DNA of 64,000 nucleotides, taken from positions 28,441 to 92,440 of the forward strand of contig JAIBAN010000018.1 in the NCBI GenBank assembly GCA_019695185.1. Direction: 5' to 3'. Under the pieces are notes generated by a model, which saw only the letters and a program-made list of their open reading frames with translations, had not been told where the DNA came from and searched no databases. Position numbers and translations under genes: made by a program. How positions within the stretch are numbered: position 1 is the stretch's first letter; the number at the start of each line of letters is the position of its first letter. The stretch comes from Blastocatellia bacterium. Its GTDB lineage: Bacteria; Acidobacteriota; Blastocatellia; Chloracidobacteriales; Chloracidobacteriaceae. Below are positions 18,170 through 26,981 of this stretch, piece by piece.

Positions 18170-18189
18170 TTGGTGCGAGCCTGCACCAA
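18170..18189. promoter_or_regulatory. Inverted repeat in the sigma/exported-protein divergent region
   Basis: TTGGTGC and GCACCAA are exact complements separated by GAGCCT. The element lies 54 bp before the sigma gene and 90 bp before the exported-protein gene. A shared operator is possible. Confidence 0.35.
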
Positions 18190-18278
18190 TTGAAAACAAT
18201 TCAAAAAAACGCGAAATACTTTCCGAATTCTGCCACTGAGCGCCCAACAAACCAATTTTGTTCGTGGAGGAATTCCCT

Positions 18279-18824
18279 ATGAAACGTTTTCAGCTTGTGA
18301 CAGTGGCAGTTTTTTTTCTTTCGGTCTTTGTCTTTCCATTGTTGCTTGGTGCCCAGACACCTGAACAACCACATTTTCGCGCAGTTGAAAAAGACCCATT
18401 TCGGCGGTCTGAGGAAGAGCGCAAAACCAAGCCCGAATTTACCCCTTTGGGATACCCTGATTTTATTCAACGCGAAGCCGATTGGCGCAAAAAACGGAAA
18501 ACCGCCCGTGATGCCGGCCAATCAGGACCAGCAGAAGCTGAAAAGTTTCTAGTCAGTGAAATCGAGAAAGTGTCCGGATTGGTCCAAACACCCAAGGGGA
18601 TTGCCGTATTGGTGAAAATGTCCAAAGCCCCTGGAATGCTGGTGGTCCAGGAAGGGACCACCTTTTACAATGGTTCCCTGGTTCGGATTGAGAAAGTCAA
18701 ACTTCAGGAAGCCGACGGAAAGCAGGTAATCGGGTTGGTTACCTGCAAGGAAGTGGAAATCAATACCTACGACCGGAAGGAGATTCGGTCCCTGGACCGG
18801 GTGTTTGAAGTAAAAACCAGGTAA
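18279..18824 (+). CDS. Small exported protein with PilP-like domain
   Basis: 181 residues from the ATG at 18279, chosen because GGAGG lies 8 bases upstream and a signal peptide starts there (MKRFQLVTVAVFFLSVFVFP, cleaved near LLGAQ). The middle is charged ('EEERKTKPEF'). The C-terminal part reads 'VSGLVQTPKGIAVLVKMSKA', 'MLVVQEGTTFYNGSLVRIEK' and 'QVIGLVTCKEVEINTYDRKE', matching the end of the anti-sigma at 16419-17483. Acidobacterial proteins of this kind, and PilP of type IV pili, have a similar small beta domain, but no pilus genes are in the window. It is divergent from the sigma gene. Function unknown. Confidence 0.7.
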   Translation: MKRFQLVTVAVFFLSVFVFPLLLGAQTPEQPHFRAVEKDPFRRSEEERKTKPEFTPLGYPDFIQREADWRKKRKTARDAGQSGPAEAEKFLVSEIEKVSGLVQTPKGIAVLVKMSKAPGMLVVQEGTTFYNGSLVRIEKVKLQEADGKQVIGLVTCKEVEINTYDRKEIRSLDRVFEVKTR

Positions 18825-18828
18825 CACC

Positions 18829-18945
18829 ATTTGCGATTTGCGATTTGCAATTTGCAATTTGCCAGAAAAAGCGCTCAGTTTGATTGAACAAAACGACGAG
18901 CGCAATTTCAGGCAATTCCAAATGGCAAATGGCAAATCGCAAATG
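18829..18945. repeat. Inverted GATTTGC heptamer array between convergent genes
   Basis: The left arm has GATTTGC/AATTTGC units (18829-18863). The right arm has GGCAAAT/CGCAAAT complements (18924-18945). The array fills the gap between the convergent exported-protein and isomerase genes and probably acts as a terminator. Confidence 0.8.
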
Positions 18946-18948
18946 CTT

Positions 18949-19740
18949 TTACTTGCCGGTGAAATTCGGTTTCCGTTTTTCGACAAAGGCGGCAATGCCT
19001 TCGAGGAAATCGTGCGAGCCGCCAAGTTTCATCTGAGTTTCCAGTTCAAGCTGGAGTTGGGCTTCAAGTGTGTTGGTGTAGCTGGCTTTGAGCAATTGCT
19101 TGGCATAACCCATGGCACCGGTCGGAGCTTTGGCCAAACGGCGGGCCAATCCTTCAACCGTACTGGCAAACTCGGCATCTTCCACCACCTGATGAACAAT
19201 CCCCACCTGCAAGGCTTCATCGGTCTGGATGATACGACCGGTCAATATCATTTCCGTGGCCCGGCTCCAGCCCACCACCCGTGGCAACAGATAGGTGCCG
19301 CCACCATCCGGAATCAAGCCGATATTGATAAATGCCTGAGTGAAAGTGGAGCTTTTGGCGGCCACCCGGATATCACAGGCCAAGGCGAAGTTGAAGGCGA
19401 TTCCGGCACAGGGTCCATTGATGGCAGCCACCACCGGTTTGGGCATTTCACCCAACATGGTGGTTACGCCATTTAAGGTGCCAATCAGTTGGGTAACCAG
19501 GTCGGCTGAACTTTGACTGGCTGATTTAAGCATCCCTTTAATATCGCCGCCGGAGGAAAACGCCCTTCCCGCTCCGGTGAGGACGATCACGCGCACGGCC
19601 TCATCGTTGCGCAACTGTGTCAGAGCCTCAACCAACTCTTCTCCGATGTGTTTATTGATGGAATTGAGTGAATCAGGACGATTGAGGGTCAGCCGGGCCA
19701 CCCCTTCGTTGATGTCGAGCAAAATGTTATCGTAAGCCAC
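18949..19740 (-). CDS. Enoyl-CoA hydratase/isomerase, PaaG-like
   Basis: 263 residues. A strong AAAGGAG site selects the GTG at 19740 (VAYDNILLDI) over an earlier GTG at 19779. Crotonase fold: 'ARLTLNRPDSLNSIN', oxyanion strand 'GRAFSSGGDIKGM' and 'INGPCAGIAFNFALACDIRV'. Both catalytic Glu of classical hydratases are replaced, while Asp145 in 'GLIPDGGGTYLLPRV' is kept. This and the end 'GIAAFVEKRKPNFTGK' closely recall PaaG, the ring-epoxide/2,3-dehydroadipyl-CoA isomerase of phenylacetate breakdown. No other paa genes are in the window, so it may act instead as a delta3-delta2 enoyl-CoA isomerase in beta-oxidation. Confidence 0.85.
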   Translation of the reverse strand: MAYDNILLDINEGVARLTLNRPDSLNSINKHIGEELVEALTQLRNDEAVRVIVLTGAGRAFSSGGDIKGMLKSASQSSADLVTQLIGTLNGVTTMLGEMPKPVVAAINGPCAGIAFNFALACDIRVAAKSSTFTQAFINIGLIPDGGGTYLLPRVVGWSRATEMILTGRIIQTDEALQVGIVHQVVEDAEFASTVEGLARRLAKAPTGAMGYAKQLLKASYTNTLEAQLQLELETQMKLGGSHDFLEGIAAFVEKRKPNFTGK

Positions 19741-19853
19741 GCTGAAATCTCCTTTGTTTTTTTGACCAAAATCGGCCACTTGGTTAGTATGGCAAGTGCT
19801 GGATTTTTCGTTTTGGCAGTTGAAATTTTTCCCTACTTCCAGGAGAGGCCGAA

Positions 19854-20705
19854 ATGATTTCGCACGATAGCAGGAACCCCCGTCCGGACCAACCGGACCG
19901 TGTCAGAATTCTGCAATTTACCGACACCCACCTTTTGGCCCGTGAAGACGGCAGATTGTTGGGGATGAACACCTTGCAATCGTTTCAATCGGTTTTGGAA
20001 CTGGCCCAAAAACATCCCTGGATTCCGGATGTCGTGTTGGCCACCGGGGATTTAACCCAGGACCATACGCCCACGGCTTATGGACGGGTCCGGGAGCAAT
20101 TTCAAACCTTTTCCCAAAATGTTGGCAAATCCGATTTGCAGGTTTATTGGCTGGCCGGAAACCACGATGATATGAGCGTTATGCTGGAGCACCTTCCCGG
20201 AGGTCCCATGCAATCGTTTCATTCCTTTCAATGCGGCAACTGGAATGTGATTCTGCTCGACACCTCGATTCCCGGTCAGGTTGAAGGAAAACTCGAACCG
20301 GCGGAGTTGGCCCGATTGGATGAAACCTTGGCAGCCTTTCCCCACCACCATGCGCTGGTTTGTACCCACCATAATCCACTGCCCACCCACAACGAATGGA
20401 TGGGGGAAATTGGCCTGCTCAATGCGACTGACTATTTTTCCGTGCTGGACCGCCATCCCCAGGTCCGGATTTCCCTTTGTGGGCACGTTCATCAGGAATT
20501 CCGGCAGGTTCGTAAAGATGTCACTTTTATCAGCTCACCTTCCACCTGTTTTCAGTTCAAACCCCACACCATCAAATTTGCCATTGACGAAATCGGGCCG
20601 GGCTACCGCTGGTTCGAACTGATGGATGACGGCACTTTTGCCACCGGAGTCCTCCGCGCCGAGTTTAAGAACTGGGATTATAAGCCCTCGCCAGGGGGAT
20701 ACTGA
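19854..20705 (+). CDS. cpdA: Metallophosphoesterase, CpdA-like 3',5'-cyclic-nucleotide phosphodiesterase
   Basis: 283 residues, with AGGAGAGG just before the ATG. Class III phosphodiesterase metal-site motifs are in order: 'ILQFTDTHLLAREDGRLLGM' (DxH), 'DVVLATGDLTQDHTPTAY' (GDxxxD), 'YWLAGNHDD' (GNHD), 'ALVCTHHNP' and 'ISLCGHVHQEFR' (GHxH). The 'DTHL..DGRLLG' start is typical of CpdA, which hydrolyses cAMP with two metal ions in the cytoplasm. Related enzymes hydrolyse other phosphodiesters, so the substrate is probable, not proven. It stands alone, convergent with the regulator gene across a heptamer array. Confidence 0.85.
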   Translation: MISHDSRNPRPDQPDRVRILQFTDTHLLAREDGRLLGMNTLQSFQSVLELAQKHPWIPDVVLATGDLTQDHTPTAYGRVREQFQTFSQNVGKSDLQVYWLAGNHDDMSVMLEHLPGGPMQSFHSFQCGNWNVILLDTSIPGQVEGKLEPAELARLDETLAAFPHHHALVCTHHNPLPTHNEWMGEIGLLNATDYFSVLDRHPQVRISLCGHVHQEFRQVRKDVTFISSPSTCFQFKPHTIKFAIDEIGPGYRWFELMDDGTFATGVLRAEFKNWDYKPSPGGY

Positions 20706-20710
20706 TTTTT

Positions 20711-20906
20711 GGGTCCAGGGTCCAGGGTTCAGGGTTCAGGGTTCAGGGTTCAGGGTTCAGGGGCTTCTGAAAGCAAAAGGCAGAAGGCAGTAATGAAACC
20801 CGAACCCAGGGTGGCGGAATGAGAATTGTAAGCCGGTTCAAAACCTGGATTTTCCGGTATTCAAAAACCCTGGACCCTGAACCCTGGACCCTGAACCCTG
20901 AACCCT
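20711..20906. repeat. Inverted GGGTTCA heptamer array between convergent genes
   Basis: Seven GGGTCCA/GGGTTCA-type units (20711-20763) face complementary units (20868-20906). Between them are further 7-bp GAAGGCA-type units. The right arm provides the TAG stop of the regulator gene, as it does in the array at 16284-16420. Confidence 0.85.
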
Positions 20907-22416
20907 ATTTCTTCCGATACTCCCGCCCAAGTTGTTCCAATACCTCACCTCGCCGGCGGAGTTGTTCGAATTTCTGGTAAATAAAGGCCGGAGCCGAACG
21001 GTCATGACAGTCCTCTGATGGCAGCGGGCACCGTTCACAGGTCAAATTGACGGTTGTCAACGGAAGTTTCGGGTCATCGGCAAACCGGACCAACTCTCGA
21101 AATTGGTCGGTGATGCGAATCCCCAGAGAAACGCTGGAAACCGTATTCGGTGAAAGTACCAGTGACCGGGCGACGGTAATTACAAAGAAATCCTGCTTTT
21201 TATCCAGGAAATGAACTCGTTGGGCGACGGCTGTTAATTGTTCAGGTTGTTCACTGGCGGGATGAATTGGATTTCTCAAGGACTGAATGCCCGACCAGCG
21301 CCGGCAATAGGATTCACCAAAACCCTTGTCGTGGGGAATCGGAAGCTCGGTCAAATTCAGTATTTTGGTCAACCTGAAGGTATGCGGTTCGGTGTGCCGA
21401 TGATTGAACCGAAGGAAGTACAGTTCCTGAAAGTTGTAAAACTGGGGCAACAACTCGGTTAAACGGTAGAAAAACATTTCCGGTGTGACGTTGAAGCGCT
21501 GCAACATTGCCAGAAAGCGGGTGGAGTCCCACTTCTTTCCTTTGAAAAACGCTTCCATCTCGGTCCGGACCTGATTTTGCTCCATCAAAATCGCACCGGC
21601 GAAATAAGATGCCTTGAAAGCATTCAGCACCTGTTCAAACGATTCCACCTTGACCCAGGACGAGGTGGCCGGACGCTCCGTCAGTTTCAAATAGCAATAC
21701 CCCAGTTCCCGTCCGAGCACGAAGGCTTTTTGGGAATCAAGCAACCGCCCGTTAATCAGCAGACTTGGTTTGGGACCGGCAAACCAGACCGAGCGCAGTC
21801 CCTCCAATTCGGGCAGGGAGGTCAGTTTCTGGTCGTCCACCTGATAGCCGTAGCTGCGTTCCAGCAAATGTTGCAATTGTTCAGCGGTCACCGGAGCTTT
21901 GGGGTTGAATTCGTTGTGTTGGCGAAAGGTCAAGGCGGCCTGTTCCAACTCGTCAAAATAATTTCCGTTCAACTGTTGCAGCGACCGCAGCACGGCAAAA
22001 AGGAAATGCTCCACCCGCACATCGTACACCCGGCTGATTTCCAGGAACGTTTTGACCAAGGCCCGTGCTTTGTCCGGATTGTCAACCATCAGATGGAGGA
22101 GTTCCTTGGGCTGAATGCCAAACATGTGGAAAGGGAACTCCTGGATAAATTCAGAGTCCAACAGGTCCTTGAGCGGGTTCAGCGTCTCTCCCACTTTCAT
22201 CGAGACCATTTCGTCAAAGGAAACATCAAGGGTTTCAGCCAACTGCACGATTTTTTCCGGTTTTGGGTATTTCTTTCCTTTTTCAATTTCGCTCAAGTAG
22301 GAGATGGACAGCCCGGTGCGTTCCGCCAAGTCCTTGAGGGAAAAGCCCCTTTCCTGTCGAAATGTTTTCAGTTTGACGCCAAAAAGAAAGCTCAGATTTT
22401 CTGTATTGAGTTCCAT
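20905..22416 (-). CDS. RamB/ScfR-type XRE regulator of acetate/glyoxylate metabolism
   Basis: 503 residues. The N-terminal XRE helix-turn-helix (about 10-70) reads 'KLKTFRQERGFSLKDLAERT' and 'LSISYLSEIEKGKKYPKPEK'. The middle is an ImmA/IrrE-like region without the HExxH metal motif ('FVLGRELGYCYLKL'). The C-terminus carries the cysteine cluster 'CERCPLPSEDCHDRSAPA', close to the C..C.R..C..RA.P motif of short-chain fatty acyl regulators (ScfR; RamB, PrpR types). Such proteins sense acyl-CoA and control aceA/aceB, ack-pta or the methylcitrate cycle. The gene is divergent from aceB-aceA with a palindrome-rich 158-bp gap, so regulation of the glyoxylate shunt and of itself is likely. Confidence 0.85.
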   Translation of the reverse strand: MELNTENLSFLFGVKLKTFRQERGFSLKDLAERTGLSISYLSEIEKGKKYPKPEKIVQLAETLDVSFDEMVSMKVGETLNPLKDLLDSEFIQEFPFHMFGIQPKELLHLMVDNPDKARALVKTFLEISRVYDVRVEHFLFAVLRSLQQLNGNYFDELEQAALTFRQHNEFNPKAPVTAEQLQHLLERSYGYQVDDQKLTSLPELEGLRSVWFAGPKPSLLINGRLLDSQKAFVLGRELGYCYLKLTERPATSSWVKVESFEQVLNAFKASYFAGAILMEQNQVRTEMEAFFKGKKWDSTRFLAMLQRFNVTPEMFFYRLTELLPQFYNFQELYFLRFNHRHTEPHTFRLTKILNLTELPIPHDKGFGESYCRRWSGIQSLRNPIHPASEQPEQLTAVAQRVHFLDKKQDFFVITVARSLVLSPNTVSSVSLGIRITDQFRELVRFADDPKLPLTTVNLTCERCPLPSEDCHDRSAPAFIYQKFEQLRRRGEVLEQLGREYRKK

Positions 22417-22466
22417 TGCACCATGTTTCCTTCAGTGTTTTTCGCTCTTTGTGGAATTTTTTATTT

Positions 22467-22509
22467 AGCGAAATTTCGCTTGACAACTTTGTTTCGCAAA
22501 TATTATACA
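22467..22509 (+). promoter_or_regulatory. aceB promoter with overlapping regulator operator
   Basis: A 14-bp perfect palindrome AGCGAAATTTCGCT (22467-22480) abuts a consensus -35 TTGACA (22480-22485). Candidate -10 boxes are TATTAT (22501-22506) or TATACA (22504-22509). A further TTTCGCAAA lies between the boxes at 22492-22500, similar to the TTTGCAAA core known for RamB sites. This suggests direct control by the divergent ScfR-type protein. Confidence 0.6.
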
Positions 22510-22574
22510 TTAGCCATCTGAATCACACCAACCGATTTAACTAATTCCTCCGTATCTTTTTGTGAGGATTTCCT

Positions 22575-24251
22575 ATGGAAACCGGAACCATCTGCGTAAC
22601 TGAACCCGAACACATGAAAATGATTGTGTTGGCTTCTGGTGTGGGCATCCACGAACCGGCCTGGACACCCCAGGCACAAAGCCTCCTGACCTCGGAATGG
22701 GTTGGATTGCTGGCCAAAATTCATCGTGAACTGGCTCCTCAAAGAAAAACCCTGCTCGCGGCCCGGCAGGAACGCCAAGCCCGCTATGACGCCGGGGAAT
22801 TGCCAGCTTTTTTGCCAGCCGATTCGGAAGCAGTAACGGGTACGTGGCAGGTGGCCCCAATTCCCGCCGATTTGAAAAAACGCCGGGTCGAAATCACCGG
22901 TCCCATTAACAGCACTAAAATGGTCATCAATATGTTGAGCCGGAACGGGGAAGGCGACCGCGCCGACACCGCCATGCTCGATTTTGAAGACTCCATGAAG
23001 CCTTCCTGGGAAAACGTCATCCAGGGACTTCACAATTTGATTGGGGCTGCTGCTGGAACCCTCAGCTTGGTCCAACCGGCTGTCGGAAATCAACCCGAAA
23101 AAGTCTATGCCCTCGACCCGAACGACATGCCGGTGGTGATGGTGCGGGTGCGCGGGTTGCATTTGGATGAAGCCAATGTGGTGATTGACGGCGAACCGGT
23201 GGCCGGCGGCCTGTTTGATTTCGTGTTGAGCATGGCCCACAGCGCCAAAATCCTGCTGGCCCAGGGAAAAACCCCCAAATACTATGTGCCCAAATGCGAA
23301 CATTACCTGGAAGCCCGCTGGTGGAACCAATTGTTTACGCTGGTGCAACAGGAGTTGGGGCTCCCGGTGGGAACCATCCGGGCCACGTTTTTGATTGAAA
23401 CCCTGCCCGCCGCTTTTCAGATGGAAGAAATTCTGTATGAAATCCGTGAACACGCTGCCGGATTGAACGTGGGACGCTGGGACAAAATTTTTAGTGACAT
23501 CAAGGTATTGAAAAATCATCCGGACCGGATACTGGCAGACCGGGCGAGCATTGGGCTCAATCGTCCCTGGATGAAAAATTACGCCCTCCGGCTGATTAAA
23601 ATCTGTCATTCGCGTGGTGCCTTTGCCATGGGCGGCATGGCTGCGTTCACACCGGGAAAAACCGCCGAACTGCGCCGCGAGCAAACCAACAAAGTGCGCG
23701 AAGACAAGGAATTGGAAGCCGGGATGGGGCACGATGGTTGTTGGGTTTCGCATCCCTACTTTATCGGAGTGGCGATGTCGGCCTTTACCCGCGACAACCA
23801 GTTGGATGCCCTGCTGCCCGAATTTGACAAATATCCGGACCTCCTGCCACAGGCCACCGGGCCGAAAACCCTGGCCGGACTGCGCAAGAATATCCGGGTC
23901 GGAATTGCCTACCTCCAGGGCTGGCAACAGGATATCGGGTGTGTGGCCTGGGACAATCTGATGGAAGACCTGGCCACCCTTGAGATTTCCAGAGCCCAAA
24001 CCTGGCAATGGCTCCGCCACCGGGTCACGCTGGATGATGGTTCCGTGGTGACACCGGAACTTGCCACACAGATTTTTGACGAAGAATTTGCCCGTATCAC
24101 GAACGAAATTCAGGAAGAAATGAACGGGCTGCCCAAAGAAAAAATCGAGAACACACTGAAAGAGTTCTCGCAGGCCAGACGCGACGCCGAACGGCTGTTT
24201 TTACAGGAAACCTTTCAGGACTTCCTGGCGACCACTTCGGATTTGGCCTAG
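22575..24251 (+). CDS. aceB: Malate synthase A
   Basis: 558 residues, the usual size of malate synthase A (about 530-560). It condenses glyoxylate with acetyl-CoA to malate in the glyoxylate shunt. Seen motifs include 'KKRRVEITGPINSTKMVINM', 'DTAMLDFEDSMKPSWENVIQ', 'IRATFLIETLPAAFQMEEIL', the family signature 'GLNVGRWDKIFSDIK' (from about residue 296) and 'HDGCWVSHPYFI'. Start ATG 22575 has GAGGA 7 bases upstream. It is the first gene of aceB-aceA, with 38 bp between them, under the promoter at 22467-22509. Confidence 0.96.
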   Translation: METGTICVTEPEHMKMIVLASGVGIHEPAWTPQAQSLLTSEWVGLLAKIHRELAPQRKTLLAARQERQARYDAGELPAFLPADSEAVTGTWQVAPIPADLKKRRVEITGPINSTKMVINMLSRNGEGDRADTAMLDFEDSMKPSWENVIQGLHNLIGAAAGTLSLVQPAVGNQPEKVYALDPNDMPVVMVRVRGLHLDEANVVIDGEPVAGGLFDFVLSMAHSAKILLAQGKTPKYYVPKCEHYLEARWWNQLFTLVQQELGLPVGTIRATFLIETLPAAFQMEEILYEIREHAAGLNVGRWDKIFSDIKVLKNHPDRILADRASIGLNRPWMKNYALRLIKICHSRGAFAMGGMAAFTPGKTAELRREQTNKVREDKELEAGMGHDGCWVSHPYFIGVAMSAFTRDNQLDALLPEFDKYPDLLPQATGPKTLAGLRKNIRVGIAYLQGWQQDIGCVAWDNLMEDLATLEISRAQTWQWLRHRVTLDDGSVVTPELATQIFDEEFARITNEIQEEMNGLPKEKIENTLKEFSQARRDAERLFLQETFQDFLATTSDLA

Positions 24252-24289
24252 ACAATAATTGACAGCTTTCAAGAAAGGACTTTTCCAAA

Positions 24290-25558
24290 ATGACCAGCGT
24301 GTATCAAATGCTCGATGACTGGAACACCGACTCGCGGTGGGATGATGTGGTTCGCCCTTATACTCCTGAAGATGTGCTGCGGCTGCGCAATACGGTAGAC
24401 ATTAAATATTCATTGGCCGAAATGGGAGCCAAACGGCTGTGGAAGCTGCTGCACACGGATGATTTCGTTCCTGCTCTGGGTGCCCTCACCGGCAACCAGG
24501 CCATGCAACAGGTCAAAGCCGGCCTCAAGGCCATTTACCTGAGCGGCTGGCAAGTGGCAGCCGATGCGAATTTGTCCGGTCAAATGTATCCCGACCAGAG
24601 TCTGTATCCGTCAAACAGCGTCCCTGCTGTCGTGCGCCGAATTAACCAAACCCTGCTGCGCGCCGACCAAATCAGCAATTCCGAAGGGAAGCACGACACC
24701 TATTGGCTGGCCCCGATTGTGGCCGATGCCGAAGCTGGTTTTGGCGGACCGCTCCATGCCTATGAATTGATGAAATCCATGATTGAGGCGGGTGCCGCAG
24801 GGGTTCACTTTGAAGACCAACTGGCTTCTGAAAAGAAATGCGGTCACCTGGGTGGCAAAGTGCTGGTTCCGACCAGCCAGTTTATCCGTACCCTGGTTGC
24901 TGCCCGTTTGGCGGCTGACGTGCTGGATGTGCCGACCGTTTTGGTGGCGCGCACGGATGCCGACAGCGCACAGTTGCTGACGAGCGATATTGACCCGCGT
25001 GACCATGAATTTTTAACCGGCGAGCGGACCCCGGAAGGGTTCTATCGCATTCATGGTGGTCTGAAAACCGCCATTGCCCGTGGGCTGGCCTATGCCCCGT
25101 ATGCCGACCTGATTTGGTGTGAAACCTCGACCCCGGACCTCAATCAAGCCAAGTTGTTTGCTGATGCCATTCGGAGCGAGTTCCCCAACAAAATGTTGGC
25201 CTACAACTGTTCGCCTTCGTTCAACTGGGCGGCGAAGCTCGATTCGACGACGATTGCCAAGTTCCAGCGGGAACTGGGGGCCATGGGCTACAAATTCCAA
25301 TTTGTCACTCTGGCCGGTTTCCACGCCCTGAACTATGGCATGTTTACTCTGGCCCAAGCCTACAAACAACGCGGCATGGCGGCCTATTCGGAACTGCAAC
25401 AGGCTGAATTTGCCAGTGAAGCACTTGGATATACGGCCACCAAGCACCAGCGTGAAGTTGGGACCGGTTACTTTGACCTGGTGTCCGAAATCGTTTCGAA
25501 CGGCATGTCGAGCACCACGGCCATGTGCGGTTCGACCGAAGCCGAGCAGTTCGTATAA
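24290..25558 (+). CDS. aceA: Isocitrate lyase
   Basis: 422 residues, typical for bacterial isocitrate lyase, which splits isocitrate into glyoxylate and succinate. The catalytic signature [14 protein letters not shown] is present with Cys184. Other family blocks are '[20 protein letters not shown]', '[20 protein letters not shown]', '[20 protein letters not shown]' and '[11 protein letters not shown]'. AAGGA precedes the ATG. Together with aceB it allows growth on acetate or fatty acids, which fits the acyl-CoA dehydrogenase and isomerase genes in the window. A strong terminator follows. Confidence 0.97.
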   Translation: MTSVYQMLDDWNTDSRWDDVVRPYTPEDVLRLRNTVDIKYSLAEMGAKRLWKLLHTDDFVPALGALTGNQAMQQVKAGLKAIYLSGWQVAADANLSGQMYPDQSLYPSNSVPAVVRRINQTLLRADQISNSEGKHDTYWLAPIVADAEAGFGGPLHAYELMKSMIEAGAAGVHFEDQLASEKKCGHLGGKVLVPTSQFIRTLVAARLAADVLDVPTVLVARTDADSAQLLTSDIDPRDHEFLTGERTPEGFYRIHGGLKTAIARGLAYAPYADLIWCETSTPDLNQAKLFADAIRSEFPNKMLAYNCSPSFNWAAKLDSTTIAKFQRELGAMGYKFQFVTLAGFHALNYGMFTLAQAYKQRGMAAYSELQQAEFASEALGYTATKHQREVGTGYFDLVSEIVSNGMSSTTAMCGSTEAEQFV

Positions 25559-25674
25559 TTCAACCGGCATTTACCGTTTGCCGTCAACGGAAGCTGCAAA
25601 ACCATGAATTTGTAAGCAAGGGGTTGCAGCCGACCACTGGGAAATGGTAAATCGCCGGCTCTGTTTTACGAATC

Positions 25675-25705
25675 AGCCTCCTGAAACATTTCAGGAGGCT
25701 TTTTC
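25675..25705 (+). terminator. Rho-independent terminator after aceA
   Basis: AGCCTCCTGAAA and TTTCAGGAGGCT form a perfect 12-bp stem with a minimal loop, followed by TTTTTC. It lies 117 bp after the aceA stop. Confidence 0.9.
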
Positions 25706-25761
25706 ATATTCGGAAACCGCCCAAATCCAAAAAAACAAGCCGAACCCACAAGGAAAAAACT

Positions 25762-26787
25762 ATGGCTCCCCGATTCCTGTTTGCCCTCTTCTTTCTCACC
25801 ACCTCACTTGGATGGTCATTTCAGGCGCAGGCCAAGGAACCGGTTTCCTTTGCCAAAAGCAGTATTCCCGTCAAAAAGGAAGTCCTTCGTTTGGAGGCGC
25901 ACAATGACCATGTGCGCTCCGTGGCAATTTCCCCGGACAGTACCCTGGTTGCGACCGGAGGAGAAGACTCCCTGGTCAAGCTTTGGGATTTGGCTTCGGG
26001 GAAACAGATCAGGACTTTTTCCGGTCATTCAAACTGGGTTTCAAGCCTGCTTTTTGTGCCTCAAACCAAATTGCTCATTTCCGGCAGTTATGACCGCACC
26101 ATCCGGATTTGGGAACTTGAAACCGGAAAGGAAGTGGCCTGCCTGGAGGGGACTCCCAGTCTGATTACCAGCTTGGCCCTGGATGGAACCGGCAACACCC
26201 TTGCGGTTGGAAGTCACAACGGGATGATTTCCCTGTGGAATATTCCCAAAGCCAAACTTGTCAGCCGGTTTCAGGCTCAGGCGGAGACAGTGGCCTCTCT
26301 GACATTTACCTCCAATGGACAGTTTCTGGTCTTTGGAGGAGGGGAACAAACGGATTTTGATGTCAAAGTCTGGAACCTGGAGCAAAATGCCCTGGTCCAA
26401 CGATTGGTTGGTCATAGCGACATTGTGACCAGCGTCGGTTACTCGCCACACTCAAATACGGTGGTGACCTCCAGTCTTGACGGGTCACTTCGGACTTGGG
26501 ATTTCAGAACCGGAAAACCGGTGGGGCAGGTTTCGTTTGAGGGATGGGAAGTGGTTTCGGGGCAACTGCAACAGGATGGAAAAACCTTGCTGGCCAGTTG
26601 TCGGCCAGCCAGCGGGAGCCAAAGCTGTATCCAACTTTTGGTTGATTTGAAAACGGGTAAGCCAACCTGCCGCATGAGTGGCGGGGAATCTGATTTTGGA
26701 TTTGCAACCAGTGGCACACCAAATGGGAAGTATGTGGTTTCGGGCGATTCCAACTCCTACAGCCTGCATGTCTGGAAACTCAATTGA
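25762..26787 (+). CDS. Secreted WD40-repeat protein
   Basis: 341 residues with a signal peptide (MAPRFLFALFFLTTSLGWSF, cleaved near AQAK). About six to seven WD40 blades follow ('HNDHVRSVAISPDSTLVATG', 'VKLWDLASGKQIRTFSGHSN', 'IRIWELETGKEVACL', 'SLRTWDFRTGKPVG', ending 'SLHVWKLN'), enough to close one beta-propeller. There is no attached enzymatic or kinase domain, so it is probably a protein-binding scaffold outside the cytoplasm. AAGGA precedes the ATG. It starts 57 bp after the aceA terminator and is transcribed separately. Confidence 0.85.
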   Translation: MAPRFLFALFFLTTSLGWSFQAQAKEPVSFAKSSIPVKKEVLRLEAHNDHVRSVAISPDSTLVATGGEDSLVKLWDLASGKQIRTFSGHSNWVSSLLFVPQTKLLISGSYDRTIRIWELETGKEVACLEGTPSLITSLALDGTGNTLAVGSHNGMISLWNIPKAKLVSRFQAQAETVASLTFTSNGQFLVFGGGEQTDFDVKVWNLEQNALVQRLVGHSDIVTSVGYSPHSNTVVTSSLDGSLRTWDFRTGKPVGQVSFEGWEVVSGQLQQDGKTLLASCRPASGSQSCIQLLVDLKTGKPTCRMSGGESDFGFATSGTPNGKYVVSGDSNSYSLHVWKLN

Positions 26788-26800
26788 AAGGTTGGGTTTA

Positions 26801-26957
26801 GGGTCCAGGGTCCAGGGTTCAGGGTTCAGGGTTAAGAAAATCAGAAGTCAGAAGTCAGAAATGGAAAACCGAAAAGGGGAACCCATGTTTCAGTTCTTCC
26901 TTTTGCCTTCTGCCTTCTGCCTTCAAAAGACCCTGAACCCTGAACCCTGGACCCTGG
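26801..26957. repeat. Nested inverted heptamer arrays between convergent genes
   Basis: Outer arms are GGGTCCA/GGGTTCA units (26801-26833) and their complements (26930-26957). Inside are TCAGAAG units near 26838-26858 and TGCCTTC units near 26904-26925, which are partly complementary to each other. The array sits between the convergent WD40 and propeller genes. Confidence 0.8.
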
Positions 26958-26981
26958 TTATAACTTGCAGTTGGCCTGTGG

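Noticed and set aside
18949..19740. Classical enoyl-CoA hydratase assignment
   Set aside because: Both catalytic Glu are missing, while the Asp and C-terminus match PaaG-like isomerases.
22503..24020. Long minus-strand open frame (505 codons) opposite aceB
   Set aside because: It lies entirely over malate synthase, has no domain-like sequence and reflects codon bias of the real gene.
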